A stretch of 58,405 nucleotides of DNA from Actinomycetes bacterium (lineage in GTDB: Bacteria > Actinomycetota > Actinomycetes > Propionibacteriales > Propionibacteriaceae), in the NCBI GenBank assembly GCA_023460935.1, contig JAEWOI010000010.1, positions 1 to 58,405 of the forward strand, written 5' to 3'. The translations under genes and the position numbers were made by a program. The first letter of the stretch is position 1. Each line of letters begins with the position of its first letter. A model generated the notes under the pieces. It saw only the letters and a list, made by a program, of their open reading frames with translations, had not been told where the DNA came from and ran no database searches. Shown piece by piece: positions 15,534-24,044 of this stretch.

Positions 15534-16118
15534 GTGAATACCGCCGTCACGCCGAGGAAAGCGAATCCTTCCCCGCTGCGCCGCTACGCGTGGCTGTCGT
15601 TGCTCGGTTCGGCCGCCATCGCTGTTGCCGCCGGTTTCGGTGGGGTCTGGATGGCGCGGGCCGGCCTGCTCGTGGCGATCGCCGGAGCTATTGCCGCCTG
15701 CAGCTTCGCCTGGCGCGAGGTGCGGGTGACCCGAACCACGATGCTGGCCCAGCAGTCCGCTGATTCCCGCCGCGCCGGCGACCAGCTGCACGCCGAGCGG
15801 CTGCAGCACGTTCGGCTGCTGCAGGTGCTGCAGACCCGCAACGGCGACCTCCGCAGCAAGCTGAACACCGCCAGGGCTGAGACGGCCCGGCTTTCCCAGG
15901 AGGCCGCGCAACTCCGCGGTGACAAGGCGGCCCTGCAGGTGGAGCTCGCAGAGCACCGGGCCGCGGCGGAGGCCGAAGTGCTCGCCCTGCCGCGGCGCGT
16001 TTCCGGGCGGGCTGCCGCGGTGGACCTCTGGGCGGCGGACGGCGCCCCGACAGTGGTCGAGCTGCAGAAGCTGGCCAACCCGCCGGTAGGCGACGGCGAC
16101 CTGCGCCAGCACGCCTGA
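15534..16118 (+). CDS. Membrane protein with coiled coil, unknown function
   Basis: 194 residues, GTG start. Two hydrophobic helices (about 18-38 and 41-60) are followed by a charged region of about 80 residues rich in Arg, Gln, Leu and Glu with heptad-like spacing (about 66-145), consistent with a cytoplasmic coiled coil. I do not recognise the family. It is the last gene of the fol/DUF3180 cluster, separated by 228 nt from lsr2. A scaffold or envelope role is only a guess. Confidence 0.7.
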   Translation: MNTAVTPRKANPSPLRRYAWLSLLGSAAIAVAAGFGGVWMARAGLLVAIAGAIAACSFAWREVRVTRTTMLAQQSADSRRAGDQLHAERLQHVRLLQVLQTRNGDLRSKLNTARAETARLSQEAAQLRGDKAALQVELAEHRAAAEAEVLALPRRVSGRAAAVDLWAADGAPTVVELQKLANPPVGDGDLRQHA

Positions 16119-16254
16119 AGCACGATTTCCAGCCCTCCGGGCCGCGTAATTCTGCCTGCGCTGAGGTCCTCCCCGATTCCGGGCTGCGGCGAATTGCGCT
16201 CAAGTGAGTGCTCCGCACGGCTTCGATAATGGTCGCTCGATATGTCGGCTCTGT

Positions 16255-16282
16255 TTGCACCCAACTGCGCCGGGTATATGCT
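16255..16282 (+). promoter_or_regulatory. Candidate lsr2 promoter
   Basis: TTGCAC (16255-16260), a 16-nt spacer and TATGCT (16277-16282) lie 64 nt before the ATG. The intergenic region from 16119 is visibly less GC-rich than its surroundings and shows no other feature. Confidence 0.45.
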
Positions 16283-16346
16283 CTGGTGGCATTAGGGGAG
16301 CCAATACCGGCTGTGCCGGGCGACACACTCATTCGAAAGGACCATC

Positions 16347-16679
16347 ATGGCCAAGCGAGTTCAGGTGATCCACACCGACGACATCGATGGCAGCGAGGCT
16401 GCTGAGACCATCTCGTTCGCGTTGGACGGAATCACCTACTCCATCGACCTGTCCGCCGACAACGCCAAGAAGTTGCGGGACGCATTTGCGCCCTTCATCG
16501 CAGCCGGCGAACGTGACCGGAACTCCTCGGCGCGCCGCGCCGGTTCGTCCCGGCGCAAGTCCGGCGGCACCGCCGCCACCGACATCCGTGCCTGGGCCGC
16601 CGCCCAGGGCATGCAGGTCTCGAGCCGCGGCCGGGTGTCCGCCGAGGTGCGCGAGGCCTACGAGCGCGCCCACAGCTGA
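16347..16679 (+). CDS. lsr2: Lsr2 nucleoid-associated protein
   Basis: 110 residues. Lsr2 is an H-NS-like silencer that binds AT-rich, often foreign, DNA. The N-terminal oligomerisation half starts AKRVQVIHTDDIDGSEA with FALDGITYSIDLS. The C-terminal DNA-binding half carries IRAWAAAQGMQVSSRGRVS; the RGR is the AT-hook-like contact. An AAAGGA ribosome site precedes the ATG, so this gene is leadered unlike many neighbours. It is followed by a hairpin terminator and then clpC, the same neighbour as in mycobacteria. Confidence 0.96.
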   Translation: MAKRVQVIHTDDIDGSEAAETISFALDGITYSIDLSADNAKKLRDAFAPFIAAGERDRNSSARRAGSSRRKSGGTAATDIRAWAAAQGMQVSSRGRVSAEVREAYERAHS

Positions 16680-16701
16680 GGCCTCCGCCAGGCCATGGTT
16701 C

Positions 16702-16734
16702 CGCCCCCGGTTCAACGCGATTGAGCCGGGGGCG
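16702..16734 (+). terminator. lsr2 hairpin terminator
   Basis: A 14-bp stem (16702-16715 with 16721-16734, one G:U pair) and 5-nt loop CGCGA, 22 nt after the lsr2 stop. There is no U-tract, as is common in actinomycetes. Confidence 0.65.
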
Positions 16735-16741
16735 AACACTG

Positions 16742-16767
16742 GGACTCCCAGGTCGCCCTGCTGCGTT
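16742..16767 (+). promoter_or_regulatory. SigR/SigH-like promoter candidate for clpC
   Basis: GGACT at 16742-16746 and GTT at 16765-16767 are separated by 18 nt. The actinobacterial thiol-stress sigma consensus is GGAAT-N18-GTT, so there is one mismatch. Streptomyces clpC genes are reported in the SigR regulon. Confidence 0.35.
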
Positions 16768-16847
16768 GACTAAGCTGAAGAGGCGGGCCGTGAGGATCAA
16801 CGGATCCACCCAGCGCGCCGCAGTGGCTGGATTAAGGAGTTCCAAGC

Positions 16848-19349
16848 ATGTTTGATCGGTTCACCGACCGTGCCCGGCGAGTGATCGTTCTCGCCCAGGA
16901 CGAGGCGCGCATGCTCAATCACAACTACATCGGCACCGAGCACCTGCTGCTCGGCCTCATCCACGAGGGTGAGGGCGTGGCGGCCAAGGCGCTGGAGTCG
17001 ATGGGGATATCGCTGGAGGCCGTCCGCGAGCAGGTGGAGGAGATCATCGGGCAGGGCCAGCAGGCCCCGACGGGGCACATCCCGTTCACCCCCCGGGCGA
17101 AGAAGGTGCTCGAGTTCTCGATGCGCGAAGCCCTCCAGATCAACCACCCCTACATCGGCACCGAGCACATCCTGCTGGGCCTGATCCGGGAGGGTGAGGG
17201 CGTCGCGGCTCAGGTGCTGATCAAGCTCGGCGCCGACCTCAACCGCGTCCGCAACCAGGTCCTGCAGCTGCTGTCGGGCTACCAGGGCAAGGAGGCGGCC
17301 ACCTCCGGCGCGCCCGACACCGGCCCCGCCTCGTCCGCCGCGACGATCCTCGACCAGTTCGGCCGCAACCTCACCCAGGCCGCCCGGGAGAACAAGCTCG
17401 ACCCGGTGATCGGACGGGAGAAGGAGATCGAGCGGGTGATGACGGTGCTGAGCCGTCGCACCAAGAACAACCCGGTGCTGATCGGCGAGCCCGGTGTCGG
17501 CAAGACCGCCGTGGTCGAGGGGTTGAGCCAGGCGATCGTCCGCGGAGACGTTCCGGAAACCCTGCGGGACAAGCAGATCTACACCCTCGACCTCGGCGCG
17601 CTCGTGGCCGGCTCGCGCTACCGCGGCGACTTCGAGGAACGCCTGAAGAAGGTGCTCAAGGAGATCAAGACCCGCGGCGACGTGGTGCTGTTCATCGACG
17701 AGATCCACACGCTCGTCGGGGCCGGCGCAGCCGAAGGGGCGATCGACGCCGCGTCCATCCTCAAGCCCATGCTGGCCCGCGGCGAGCTGCAGACCATCGG
17801 GGCGACCACCCTCGACGAGTACCGCAAGTACATCGAGAAGGACGCGGCGCTGGAGCGTCGCTTCCAGCCGATCCAGGTGGCCGAGCCGTCGATCGCGCTG
17901 ACCATCGACATCCTTCGCGGCCTGCGCGACCGCTACGAGGCGCACCACCGGATCACCATCACCGACGGCGCGCTGACCGCGGCAGCCCAGATGGCCGACC
18001 GGTACATCTCCGACCGCTTCCTGCCGGACAAGGCGATCGACCTGATCGACGAGGCCGGTGCCCGCCTGCGCATCCGCCGGATGACCGCCCCGCCGGACCT
18101 GCGCGAGTTCGACGAGCGGATCGCTGCCGTGCGGCTGCAAAAGGAAGCAGCCATCGACGCCCAGGACTTCGAGCTGGCTGCCCGGCTCCGGGACGACGAG
18201 CGCAAGCTCACGATCGGCCGCGCCGAGAAGGAGGAGGCGTGGCGGGTCGGCGACTCCGACATGCCGGCAGAGGTCGACGAGGAGGCCATCGCCGAGGTGC
18301 TCTCCAGCTCCACCGGCATCCCGGTCTTCAAGCTCACCGAGGAGGAGTCCTCGCGGCTGATGAAGATGGAGGAGGAGATCGGCAAGCGCTACATCGGCCA
18401 GCACGACGCGGTCAAGGCGCTGTCCCGCTCGATCCGGCGCACCCGCGCTGGCCTGAAGGACCCCAAGCGGCCCAGCGGCTCGTTCATCTTCGCCGGACCC
18501 TCCGGCGTGGGCAAGACCGAGCTGACCAAGGCGCTCACCGAATTCCTGTTCGGTGACGAGGACGCGTTGATCACCCTGGACATGAGCGAATACTCAGAGA
18601 AGCACACGGCTTCGCGGATGTTCGGTTCCCCGCCCGGATATGTGGGTTACGAAGAGGGTGGCCAGCTCACCGAGAAGGTGCGCCGCAAGCCGTTCAGCGT
18701 GGTGCTGTTCGACGAGATCGAAAAGGCGCACCCGGACATCTTCAACTCGTTGCTGCAGATCCTGGACGAGGGTCGGCTGACCGACGCCCAGGGCCGCGTG
18801 GTGGACTTCAAGAACACCGTGATCGTGATGACCACGAACCTGGGCACGCGCGATATTTCGAAGTCGGTGAATCTGGGCTTCAGCCAGAGCTCGGACGAGG
18901 TCGGCAGCTACGAAAAGATGAAGGCAAAGGTCTCCGACGAGCTGAAGCAGCACTTCCGTCCCGAATTCCTGAACCGCGTGGACGAGATCGTGGTGTTCCA
19001 CCAGCTCTCGACCGAGGACATCCAGCACATCGTCGACCTGATGGTCGGCGAGATCGAGACGCGGCTGCGGGACAAGGACATGGGCATCGAGCTCACGCCG
19101 GCTGCCAAGGCCCTGATCGCGAAGCGTGGCTTCGACCCCGTGCTGGGTGCCCGTCCGTTGCGTCGGGCGATCCAGCGGGACATCGAGGACATCCTGGCCG
19201 AGAAGATCCTGTTCGGTGACATCCACCCCGGCGAGATCGTGGTCGTGGACGTGGCCGCCGAGGGGGCGGAACTGCCGTTCACCTTCTCCGGTGTGCCCAA
19301 GGCGCCGCTGCCGGATTCGCCGACGGTGGACCTGGGCCAGCCCAGCTGA
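16848..19349 (+). CDS. clpC: ATP-dependent Clp protease ATPase subunit ClpC
   Basis: 833 residues. It unfolds substrates and feeds them to ClpP. Order: Clp-N double repeat (about 1-150; NYIGTEHLLLGLI and PYIGTEHILLGLI), AAA-1 with Walker A GEPGVGKT near 213, a UVR/M-domain around 420-460, and AAA-2 with Walker A GPSGVGKT near 550. It also contains the C-terminal Clp domain with a VLGARPLRRAIQ motif. The length matches actinobacterial ClpC (about 840-850). It lies downstream of lsr2 with its own leader. A strong terminator follows. Confidence 0.97.
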   Translation: MFDRFTDRARRVIVLAQDEARMLNHNYIGTEHLLLGLIHEGEGVAAKALESMGISLEAVREQVEEIIGQGQQAPTGHIPFTPRAKKVLEFSMREALQINHPYIGTEHILLGLIREGEGVAAQVLIKLGADLNRVRNQVLQLLSGYQGKEAATSGAPDTGPASSAATILDQFGRNLTQAARENKLDPVIGREKEIERVMTVLSRRTKNNPVLIGEPGVGKTAVVEGLSQAIVRGDVPETLRDKQIYTLDLGALVAGSRYRGDFEERLKKVLKEIKTRGDVVLFIDEIHTLVGAGAAEGAIDAASILKPMLARGELQTIGATTLDEYRKYIEKDAALERRFQPIQVAEPSIALTIDILRGLRDRYEAHHRITITDGALTAAAQMADRYISDRFLPDKAIDLIDEAGARLRIRRMTAPPDLREFDERIAAVRLQKEAAIDAQDFELAARLRDDERKLTIGRAEKEEAWRVGDSDMPAEVDEEAIAEVLSSSTGIPVFKLTEEESSRLMKMEEEIGKRYIGQHDAVKALSRSIRRTRAGLKDPKRPSGSFIFAGPSGVGKTELTKALTEFLFGDEDALITLDMSEYSEKHTASRMFGSPPGYVGYEEGGQLTEKVRRKPFSVVLFDEIEKAHPDIFNSLLQILDEGRLTDAQGRVVDFKNTVIVMTTNLGTRDISKSVNLGFSQSSDEVGSYEKMKAKVSDELKQHFRPEFLNRVDEIVVFHQLSTEDIQHIVDLMVGEIETRLRDKDMGIELTPAAKALIAKRGFDPVLGARPLRRAIQRDIEDILAEKILFGDIHPGEIVVVDVAAEGAELPFTFSGVPKAPLPDSPTVDLGQPS

Positions 19350-19363
19350 CCCGTTGAAGCGGC

Positions 19364-19399
19364 CGAAGGGGCCCGACCGATTCCGGTCGGGCCCCTTCG
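19364..19399 (+). terminator. clpC terminator
   Basis: A perfect 16-bp GC-rich stem (19364-19379 with 19384-19399) with a 4-nt loop ATTC, 15 nt after the clpC stop. Confidence 0.85.
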
Positions 19400-19425
19400 C
19401 CATTCGGTGGTCCGAGCTGGTCGGT

Positions 19426-19562
19426 GGTCAGCCTGGCGAGACCCCCGCTAGGTTTCGACAGGCTCAACCTGCGGGATTGGGGTTGTCGTCGGTCGAGCTT
19501 GTCGAGACCCCTGGGCAGGTTTCGACAGGCTCAACCTGCGGTGGGGTTTCTAAGGCTCAACC
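19426..19562. repeat. Cluster of five related REP-like units
   Basis: The unit is GGTTTCGACAGGCTCAACC. Two exact 24-nt copies lie at 19451-19474 and 19518-19541. An inverted variant is at 19491-19509, and degenerate copies are at about 19426-19445 (inverted) and 19545-19562. This resembles an interspersed repeat seen across high-GC actinomycetes. No gene lies in 19400-19594. Confidence 0.8.
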
Positions 19563-19594
19563 AGCGACCCTTGAGGGCGCCAGGGGGCTTCAGC

Positions 19595-20284
19595 TCACGA
19601 CGCGGCGACGATCATCAGGATGAAGAAGCCGATCATCAGCATGCCGAGGGCGAGGAAGACCGTTCCGATGATGCCCAGGATCTTGCCGGCGGTCAGCATG
19701 CCGCCCGAGCGCCAGCGATCCGGGTCGAGCGCGGCCTCCCGCTGGCCCTTCGCCGCCAGGTGCCACGCCAGCGGCGCGACCAGCGGGAACAGTACGAGGC
19801 CGACGATCCCCAGCACGAGCGCGGGGATGGCGTTCGGGTGCTCGGCACCGGCCGGGCGGTAGTTGTAGCTGTAGCCGCCGCCGTACTCGGGCCGGACCGG
19901 GTCGGAGACGGTGGCGGGCAGCCACTGCTGGCCGGCCTGCTGGGCATCCTGAGGGTAGCCCTGGAAGGTCGGCTGGGCGTACGGCACACCGACCGCGGGG
20001 GCCGCCGGCGCCTGCGGCTGCTGGGGCACGCCGGACCGCTGCCAGTACTCCGCAGCGGTCGGGTACCCGCCCTGGGGTGGCTGGGCCGCGGCCGGCGCCG
20101 GCGTCGGCGTGTAGCCGAAGTTCTCTGCCCGGGGCGCGGCCCAGGGGTTGGGCCCCAACGGGTCGACCAGGGTCTCGTCCGCGAAGGGCTGTTGGGCCGG
20201 CGAAGCGTAGCCTGAATCGGGCACCAGAGGGATCGTCACGTCCTCCTCCGGCTGATCGGCTGGACGGGCGTAGGGGTTGGTCAT
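19595..20284 (-). CDS. DUF4190-type membrane protein with Pro/Gln-rich N-terminus
   Basis: 229 residues. Residues 1-145 are disordered and rich in Pro, Ala, Gln and Tyr. Two membrane helices follow (about 150-172 and 200-227) with a short cytoplasmic loop (LAAKGQREAALDPDRW), the typical DUF4190 arrangement. The function is unknown. A GAGG ribosome site is near the ATG. It is divergent from the gene at 20410 and ends against the REP-like cluster. Confidence 0.78.
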   Translation of the reverse strand: MTNPYARPADQPEEDVTIPLVPDSGYASPAQQPFADETLVDPLGPNPWAAPRAENFGYTPTPAPAAAQPPQGGYPTAAEYWQRSGVPQQPQAPAAPAVGVPYAQPTFQGYPQDAQQAGQQWLPATVSDPVRPEYGGGYSYNYRPAGAEHPNAIPALVLGIVGLVLFPLVAPLAWHLAAKGQREAALDPDRWRSGGMLTAGKILGIIGTVFLALGMLMIGFFILMIVAAS

Positions 20285-20397
20285 GAGAACCTCGGCGCTG
20301 GTCGTTGGATGCTGGCGCCAACGCTACCTGTTCGCCGGGCCCGCGCCAGCCCTCCGCAACTGCGGCGTGGTGCTGCCCTTCCGTGCTCGATCCGACC

Positions 20398-20403
20398 TAG
20401 CCT
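20398..20403 (+). promoter_or_regulatory. Candidate -10 (TAGCCT) of leaderless gene at 20410
   Basis: TAGCCT ends 6 nt before the ATG at 20410. Confidence 0.5.
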
Positions 20404-20409
20404 GAGCGC

Positions 20410-21045
20410 ATGGGTTCGCTGCTCCACCCGATCGGATCGCAGCCGCCGTGGGTCTACTGGGCGCGGCGAGCCGCAGTGGTGGTCGCGGTGCTGCTGGTCG
20501 CCGGCGGGCTGTGGGTGCTGGTCGCGCAGCCGGGCGGGACGCCGATCGCGGCTGAGCCGGCCGCCCAAACACCGTCCGGGCCGACCGCTCCCCAGACCAG
20601 CGCCACGCCCACCGTGAAGGAGAGCACCACGCCGACCGCCAGCCCGAGCGGCCCGGTGATCTGCGACGAGACCAACGCCAGCATCTCACTCGCCGGCTAC
20701 CAGAAGGTGAAGCAGGGCGGCAAGCAGGCCTTCCGGGTGGGGGTCGGCAACCGGGACTCCGCCAACTGCGTGCTCGACCTGAAGCCGGCCAACTTCGAGT
20801 TCACCGTGACCAGCGGCACCGACCGCATCTGGACCACCGCGGACTGCCCCAAGTGGGTGCCGGCGAAGAAGCAGTCACTGAAGCCGCAGCAGGCGCACGA
20901 GTTCACGATCGAATGGCCGCTGCGCCGCTCGGCCACCGGCTGCAAGGTGACCAAGGACGCGCTCCGTCCGGGCACCTATGTCGGCACCGCCACCTTCGCG
21001 GACGGTCTGAAGGCGCGGCAGGTGTTCACCATCGTCAAGAAGTAG
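20410..21045 (+). CDS. Membrane-anchored extracytoplasmic protein, unknown function
   Basis: 211 residues. A single N-terminal helix (about 20-39) anchors the protein. A Thr/Ser/Pro-rich linker (45-82) leads to a beta-rich domain of about 125 residues with four Cys at 85, 120, 146 and 178, suggesting two disulfides outside the cell. I cannot assign a family with confidence; the domain looks immunoglobulin-like. It is convergent with radA (7 nt between stops). Confidence 0.75.
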   Translation: MGSLLHPIGSQPPWVYWARRAAVVVAVLLVAGGLWVLVAQPGGTPIAAEPAAQTPSGPTAPQTSATPTVKESTTPTASPSGPVICDETNASISLAGYQKVKQGGKQAFRVGVGNRDSANCVLDLKPANFEFTVTSGTDRIWTTADCPKWVPAKKQSLKPQQAHEFTIEWPLRRSATGCKVTKDALRPGTYVGTATFADGLKARQVFTIVKK

Positions 21046-21052
21046 CTCCCGC

Positions 21053-22465
21053 TCAATCGGGCAGGGGATAGCTGGGCACCGCCTCGTCCGCTCCCGGCCG
21101 GGAGCGCCTCGCTGCCCGCAGCCCGAGCGCTTCCAGCGCCCCCGCCACGCTGGCGACTTCGATCGTGCGCAGGCCCGGTAGCTCGCGGGCCGGTCCGCCG
21201 GGCGGGATCAGCGCGGTCCGGAAGCCCAGCCGGGCAGCCTCGGCCAGGCGACGGTCCAGGCCGGGCACGCGGCGCAGCTCGCCGGACAGCCCCACCTCGC
21301 CCAGGGCCACCACGGGTCGGCCGAAAGCGTGGTCGACGGCAGCAGAGGCGACAGCGATGGCCGTGGCCAGGTCGGTGGCCGGATCGCTGACCCGGGCGCC
21401 GCCGACAGTGGAGACGTAGACCTCGCGGGTGTGCAGCCGGACGCCGGCGCGGCGTTGCAGCACGGCAAGGATCATGGCCACCCGACTGCCCTCCACGCCG
21501 TGGGTCACCCTGCGCGGGACCGGGGCTGCGCTGGGCGCAACCAGCGCCTGCACCTCGGTGAGCAGGGGCCGCCGGCCGGCAAGGGAGACGCTGAGGCAGG
21601 TGCCCGGCGCCGGTTCTGCATGCAGCGAGGTGAACAGCCCGCTCGGGTCGGGAACCTCGCGGATCCCGGACTCGACCATCTCGAAACAGCCCACCTCATC
21701 GGCGGGCCCGAACCGGTTCTTGGTTGCGCGCAGCATCCGGAAGCCGTTGTGGCGGTCGCCCTCGAAGGAGAGCACGACGTCGACGAGGTGCTCCAGCGTG
21801 CGCGGGCCGGCCACCGTGCCCTCCTTGGTGACGTGGCCGACGATCATCACCGGCATCGCGCGCTGCTTCGCCACCCGCACCAGCGCCGCGGTGACCTCCT
21901 TGACCTGCGCAACGCCGCCCGCCACGGCTTCGGTGCCGGGCACCTGCACCGTCTGCACGGAGTCGAGCACCAGCAGGTCGGGGGAGAGTTGCTCGATGTG
22001 GCCCAGCACGGTGCCGAGGTCGTCCTCGGCTGCGAGGTAGAGCCCGTCGATCACGGCCGAGGTGCGCTCGGCACGCAGCCTCACCTGCGCCGCGGACTCC
22101 TCTGCGGTCACGTACAGGGTGCGGCGGCCGGTGCGGGCCCAGCGGTTCGCCACCTCCAGCAGCAGGGTCGACTTGCCCACCCCCGGCTCGCCGGCCAGCA
22201 GCACCACGGCACCCGGGGTGAGGCCGGTGCCCAGCACCCGGTCGAGCTCGCCGATCCGGGTCGGCACGGCCCGGGCGGAATCGATGGCCACGTCGGCGAT
22301 CAGCTGGGCCGGCCTGGCCGGGGCGGCCGAAGCCACCCGGGTGGCCGGCGAACTGCCCTGCGCCACGCTGCCCCACGACTGGCACTCCCCGCAGCGGCCC
22401 ACCCACCTGGGCGTCGTCCAGCCGCACTCGGAACAGCGGTAGGTGGCGGGGTTGCTCTTGGCCAT
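21053..22465 (-). CDS. radA: DNA repair protein RadA
   Basis: 470 residues. RadA is a RecA-like branch-migration ATPase. Order: C4 zinc finger (CSECG at 11-15 and CGEC at 25-28), RecA core with Walker A GEPGVGKST near 95, the RadA-specific KNRFG motif near 253, and a C-terminal Lon-like domain. It is preceded by a TAGCCT hexamer 7 nt before the ATG, so it is probably leaderless. Linkage with the clpC region is conserved in actinomycetes. Confidence 0.96.
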   Translation of the reverse strand: MAKSNPATYRCSECGWTTPRWVGRCGECQSWGSVAQGSSPATRVASAAPARPAQLIADVAIDSARAVPTRIGELDRVLGTGLTPGAVVLLAGEPGVGKSTLLLEVANRWARTGRRTLYVTAEESAAQVRLRAERTSAVIDGLYLAAEDDLGTVLGHIEQLSPDLLVLDSVQTVQVPGTEAVAGGVAQVKEVTAALVRVAKQRAMPVMIVGHVTKEGTVAGPRTLEHLVDVVLSFEGDRHNGFRMLRATKNRFGPADEVGCFEMVESGIREVPDPSGLFTSLHAEPAPGTCLSVSLAGRRPLLTEVQALVAPSAAPVPRRVTHGVEGSRVAMILAVLQRRAGVRLHTREVYVSTVGGARVSDPATDLATAIAVASAAVDHAFGRPVVALGEVGLSGELRRVPGLDRRLAEAARLGFRTALIPPGGPARELPGLRTIEVASVAGALEALGLRAARRSRPGADEAVPSYPLPD

Positions 22466-22472
22466 GCCCCGA

Positions 22473-22478
22473 AGGCTA
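22473..22478 (-). promoter_or_regulatory. Candidate -10 (TAGCCT) of leaderless radA
   Basis: TAGCCT on the minus strand ends 7 nt before the ATG at 22465. Confidence 0.48.
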
Positions 22479-22504
22479 GGCGGCGGGTCTGACAGCCGCG
22501 CCGG

Positions 22505-23140
22505 TCAGATCTTGACCTTGCCGTTCGGGGTGGAGAAGGTCGCGGAGAGGATGCCGGGCTGGCCGTTCGGGGAGCTGAACTTCAGCTTCACGCCGTCGAA
22601 GACCTCGTCCAACTGCACTCCCAGCCAGTCCTCGACGCGGGCGCGGGTGCCGGCGATCTCGATGCGTTCCAGCCGGATCCGGCCGTCCAGGGCGCTCGGC
22701 AGCAGGGACGGGTCGGAGTCCCACTTGATGAAGTAGGGCAGCTGCGGGTCCGAGAGCAGTCCCTTGACGCCGATCTGGCGCCACTCCAGCAGTCGTCCGT
22801 CCGGGAAGTGCCGCGAACCGCGGACGGCCTCCCGGTCCAGCCGGTCCTCGATCGGGGCGAGGTCGTCGACCGAAACCACCCAGCCGAGCCAGCCACCACC
22901 CATCTCCGAGCGCGCCCGCACCGCCTGCCCGAACGGGGCCTTCTCCGCCGCGGGGTGCTCCAGCACCTCCACGACCTCCAGGTAACGGTCGTCAGCCAGG
23001 GGCAGGATGTGGTTCTGGGTGCCGAATCGAGGGTGGAACCCGCCGTCGCGGAAGCGCTCGCCCAGCAGGGCACCGAGTCGTTCCGACTCACCCTTCAGGC
23101 CAGCCGATCCCACTGCGAACGTCAGATGATCGACATGCAT
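22505..23140 (-). CDS. Glyoxalase-like (VOC) domain protein
   Basis: 211 residues of the Glyoxalase_3 type. It begins MHVDHLTFAVG and contains HPRFGTQNHILPL near 35, YLEVVEVLEHP near 53 and SSPNGQPGILSATFSTPNG at the end. The substrate is unknown. It lies between radA and a divergent sugar-isomerase-like gene and has a CACAAT hexamer 6 nt upstream of the ATG, so it is probably leaderless. Confidence 0.8.
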   Translation of the reverse strand: MHVDHLTFAVGSAGLKGESERLGALLGERFRDGGFHPRFGTQNHILPLADDRYLEVVEVLEHPAAEKAPFGQAVRARSEMGGGWLGWVVSVDDLAPIEDRLDREAVRGSRHFPDGRLLEWRQIGVKGLLSDPQLPYFIKWDSDPSLLPSALDGRIRLERIEIAGTRARVEDWLGVQLDEVFDGVKLKFSSPNGQPGILSATFSTPNGKVKI

Positions 23141-23146
23141 GCCCCC

Positions 23147-23152
23147 ATTGTG
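23147..23152 (-). promoter_or_regulatory. Candidate -10 (CACAAT) of leaderless VOC gene
   Basis: CACAAT ends 6 nt before the ATG at 23140. It deviates from TANNNT at the first position. Confidence 0.35.
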
Positions 23153-23216
23153 GCGATGTGGCAGGCGGGAAGCGAATCGGCGGGTTCCGGCCCGGGGGCC
23201 GGGCCGACCCGTCGCC

Positions 23217-23222
23217 TACGAT
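23217..23222 (+). promoter_or_regulatory. Candidate -10 (TACGAT) of leaderless TIM-barrel gene
   Basis: TACGAT ends 6 nt before the GTG at 23229, which supports that start over the upstream ATG at 23139. Confidence 0.5.
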
Positions 23223-23228
23223 TGGCCC

Positions 23229-24044
23229 GTGCCACCCGACCCGGCTCCCAGCCCACGCGTCGTGCTGTCGACCTCATCGGTGTTCCCCGAGTCGACGGCG
23301 GCGGGCTTCGCGCTGGCCCGTGAGCTGGGTTTCGACGGAGTGGAACTGATGGTGGGGGTGGACCAGACCTCGGCGGACGTCGACGCGGTGGAGCGCCTCA
23401 CGGAGTACCACGAACTACCGGTGCTGGCCGTGCACGCACCCACCCTGCTGCTCACCCAGCGCGTGTGGGGGCCGGACCCGTGGGAGAAGCTGGAACGCTC
23501 GGCGATGGCCGCCCACCAGCTCGGCGCGAAGGTGGTGGTCGTGCACCCGCCGTTCCGGTGGCAGCGCGGCTACGCGGTCGGCTTCACCGAAGGCATCCGC
23601 CGGCTGGCCCAGACCACGGGTCTGGCGTTCGCTGTCGAGAACATGTACCCGTGGCGCGGCCCCGGGGGCGGCGAGGTGCGTGCGTACGCGCCCAGCTGGG
23701 ACCCCTCGCAGCTGGACGTCGACCACCTGACCCTCGACCTGTCCCACGCCGCGATCGCCCGCCTCTCCTCCCTGCAGCTGGTGCGTGACTGGGGGGAACG
23801 GTTGCACCACGTGCACCTCACCGACGGCACCGCCGGCGCGGCCGACGACCACCTGCTGCCCGGCGAGGGTGACCAGGACGCAGCCGGGGTGCTGGCAGAG
23901 CTGGCCCACACCGGCTACTCCGGCCAGGTGGTGGTGGAGGTGCGCACCCGCGGGCTGACCCGCGCCGAGCGGGTGACCGCCCTGGCCGGCAGCCTCGCGT
24001 TCGCCAGGGAACACCTGGCCGTGCCGAGCGGGCAGCGCAACTGA
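23229..24044 (+). CDS. Sugar phosphate isomerase/epimerase-like TIM-barrel protein
   Basis: 271 residues of the AP endonuclease 2/xylose isomerase-like TIM-barrel superfamily (PF01261). Metal-site segments include GFDGVELMVG near 32, VVVHPPFRWQ near 101, AVENMYPW near 136, HLTLDLSHAAIA near 167 and HHVHLTDG near 194. It resembles the mycobacterial gene next to proC; the substrate is unknown. The stop overlaps the following CPBP gene (TGATG). Confidence 0.85.
   Translation: MPPDPAPSPRVVLSTSSVFPESTAAGFALARELGFDGVELMVGVDQTSADVDAVERLTEYHELPVLAVHAPTLLLTQRVWGPDPWEKLERSAMAAHQLGAKVVVVHPPFRWQRGYAVGFTEGIRRLAQTTGLAFAVENMYPWRGPGGGEVRAYAPSWDPSQLDVDHLTLDLSHAAIARLSSLQLVRDWGERLHHVHLTDGTAGAADDHLLPGEGDQDAAGVLAELAHTGYSGQVVVEVRTRGLTRAERVTALAGSLAFAREHLAVPSGQRN

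Noticed and set aside
16702..16734. ClgR operator upstream of clpC
   Set aside because: The CGC...GCG spacing is wrong for a ClgR site; the segment is better explained as the stem of the lsr2 terminator.
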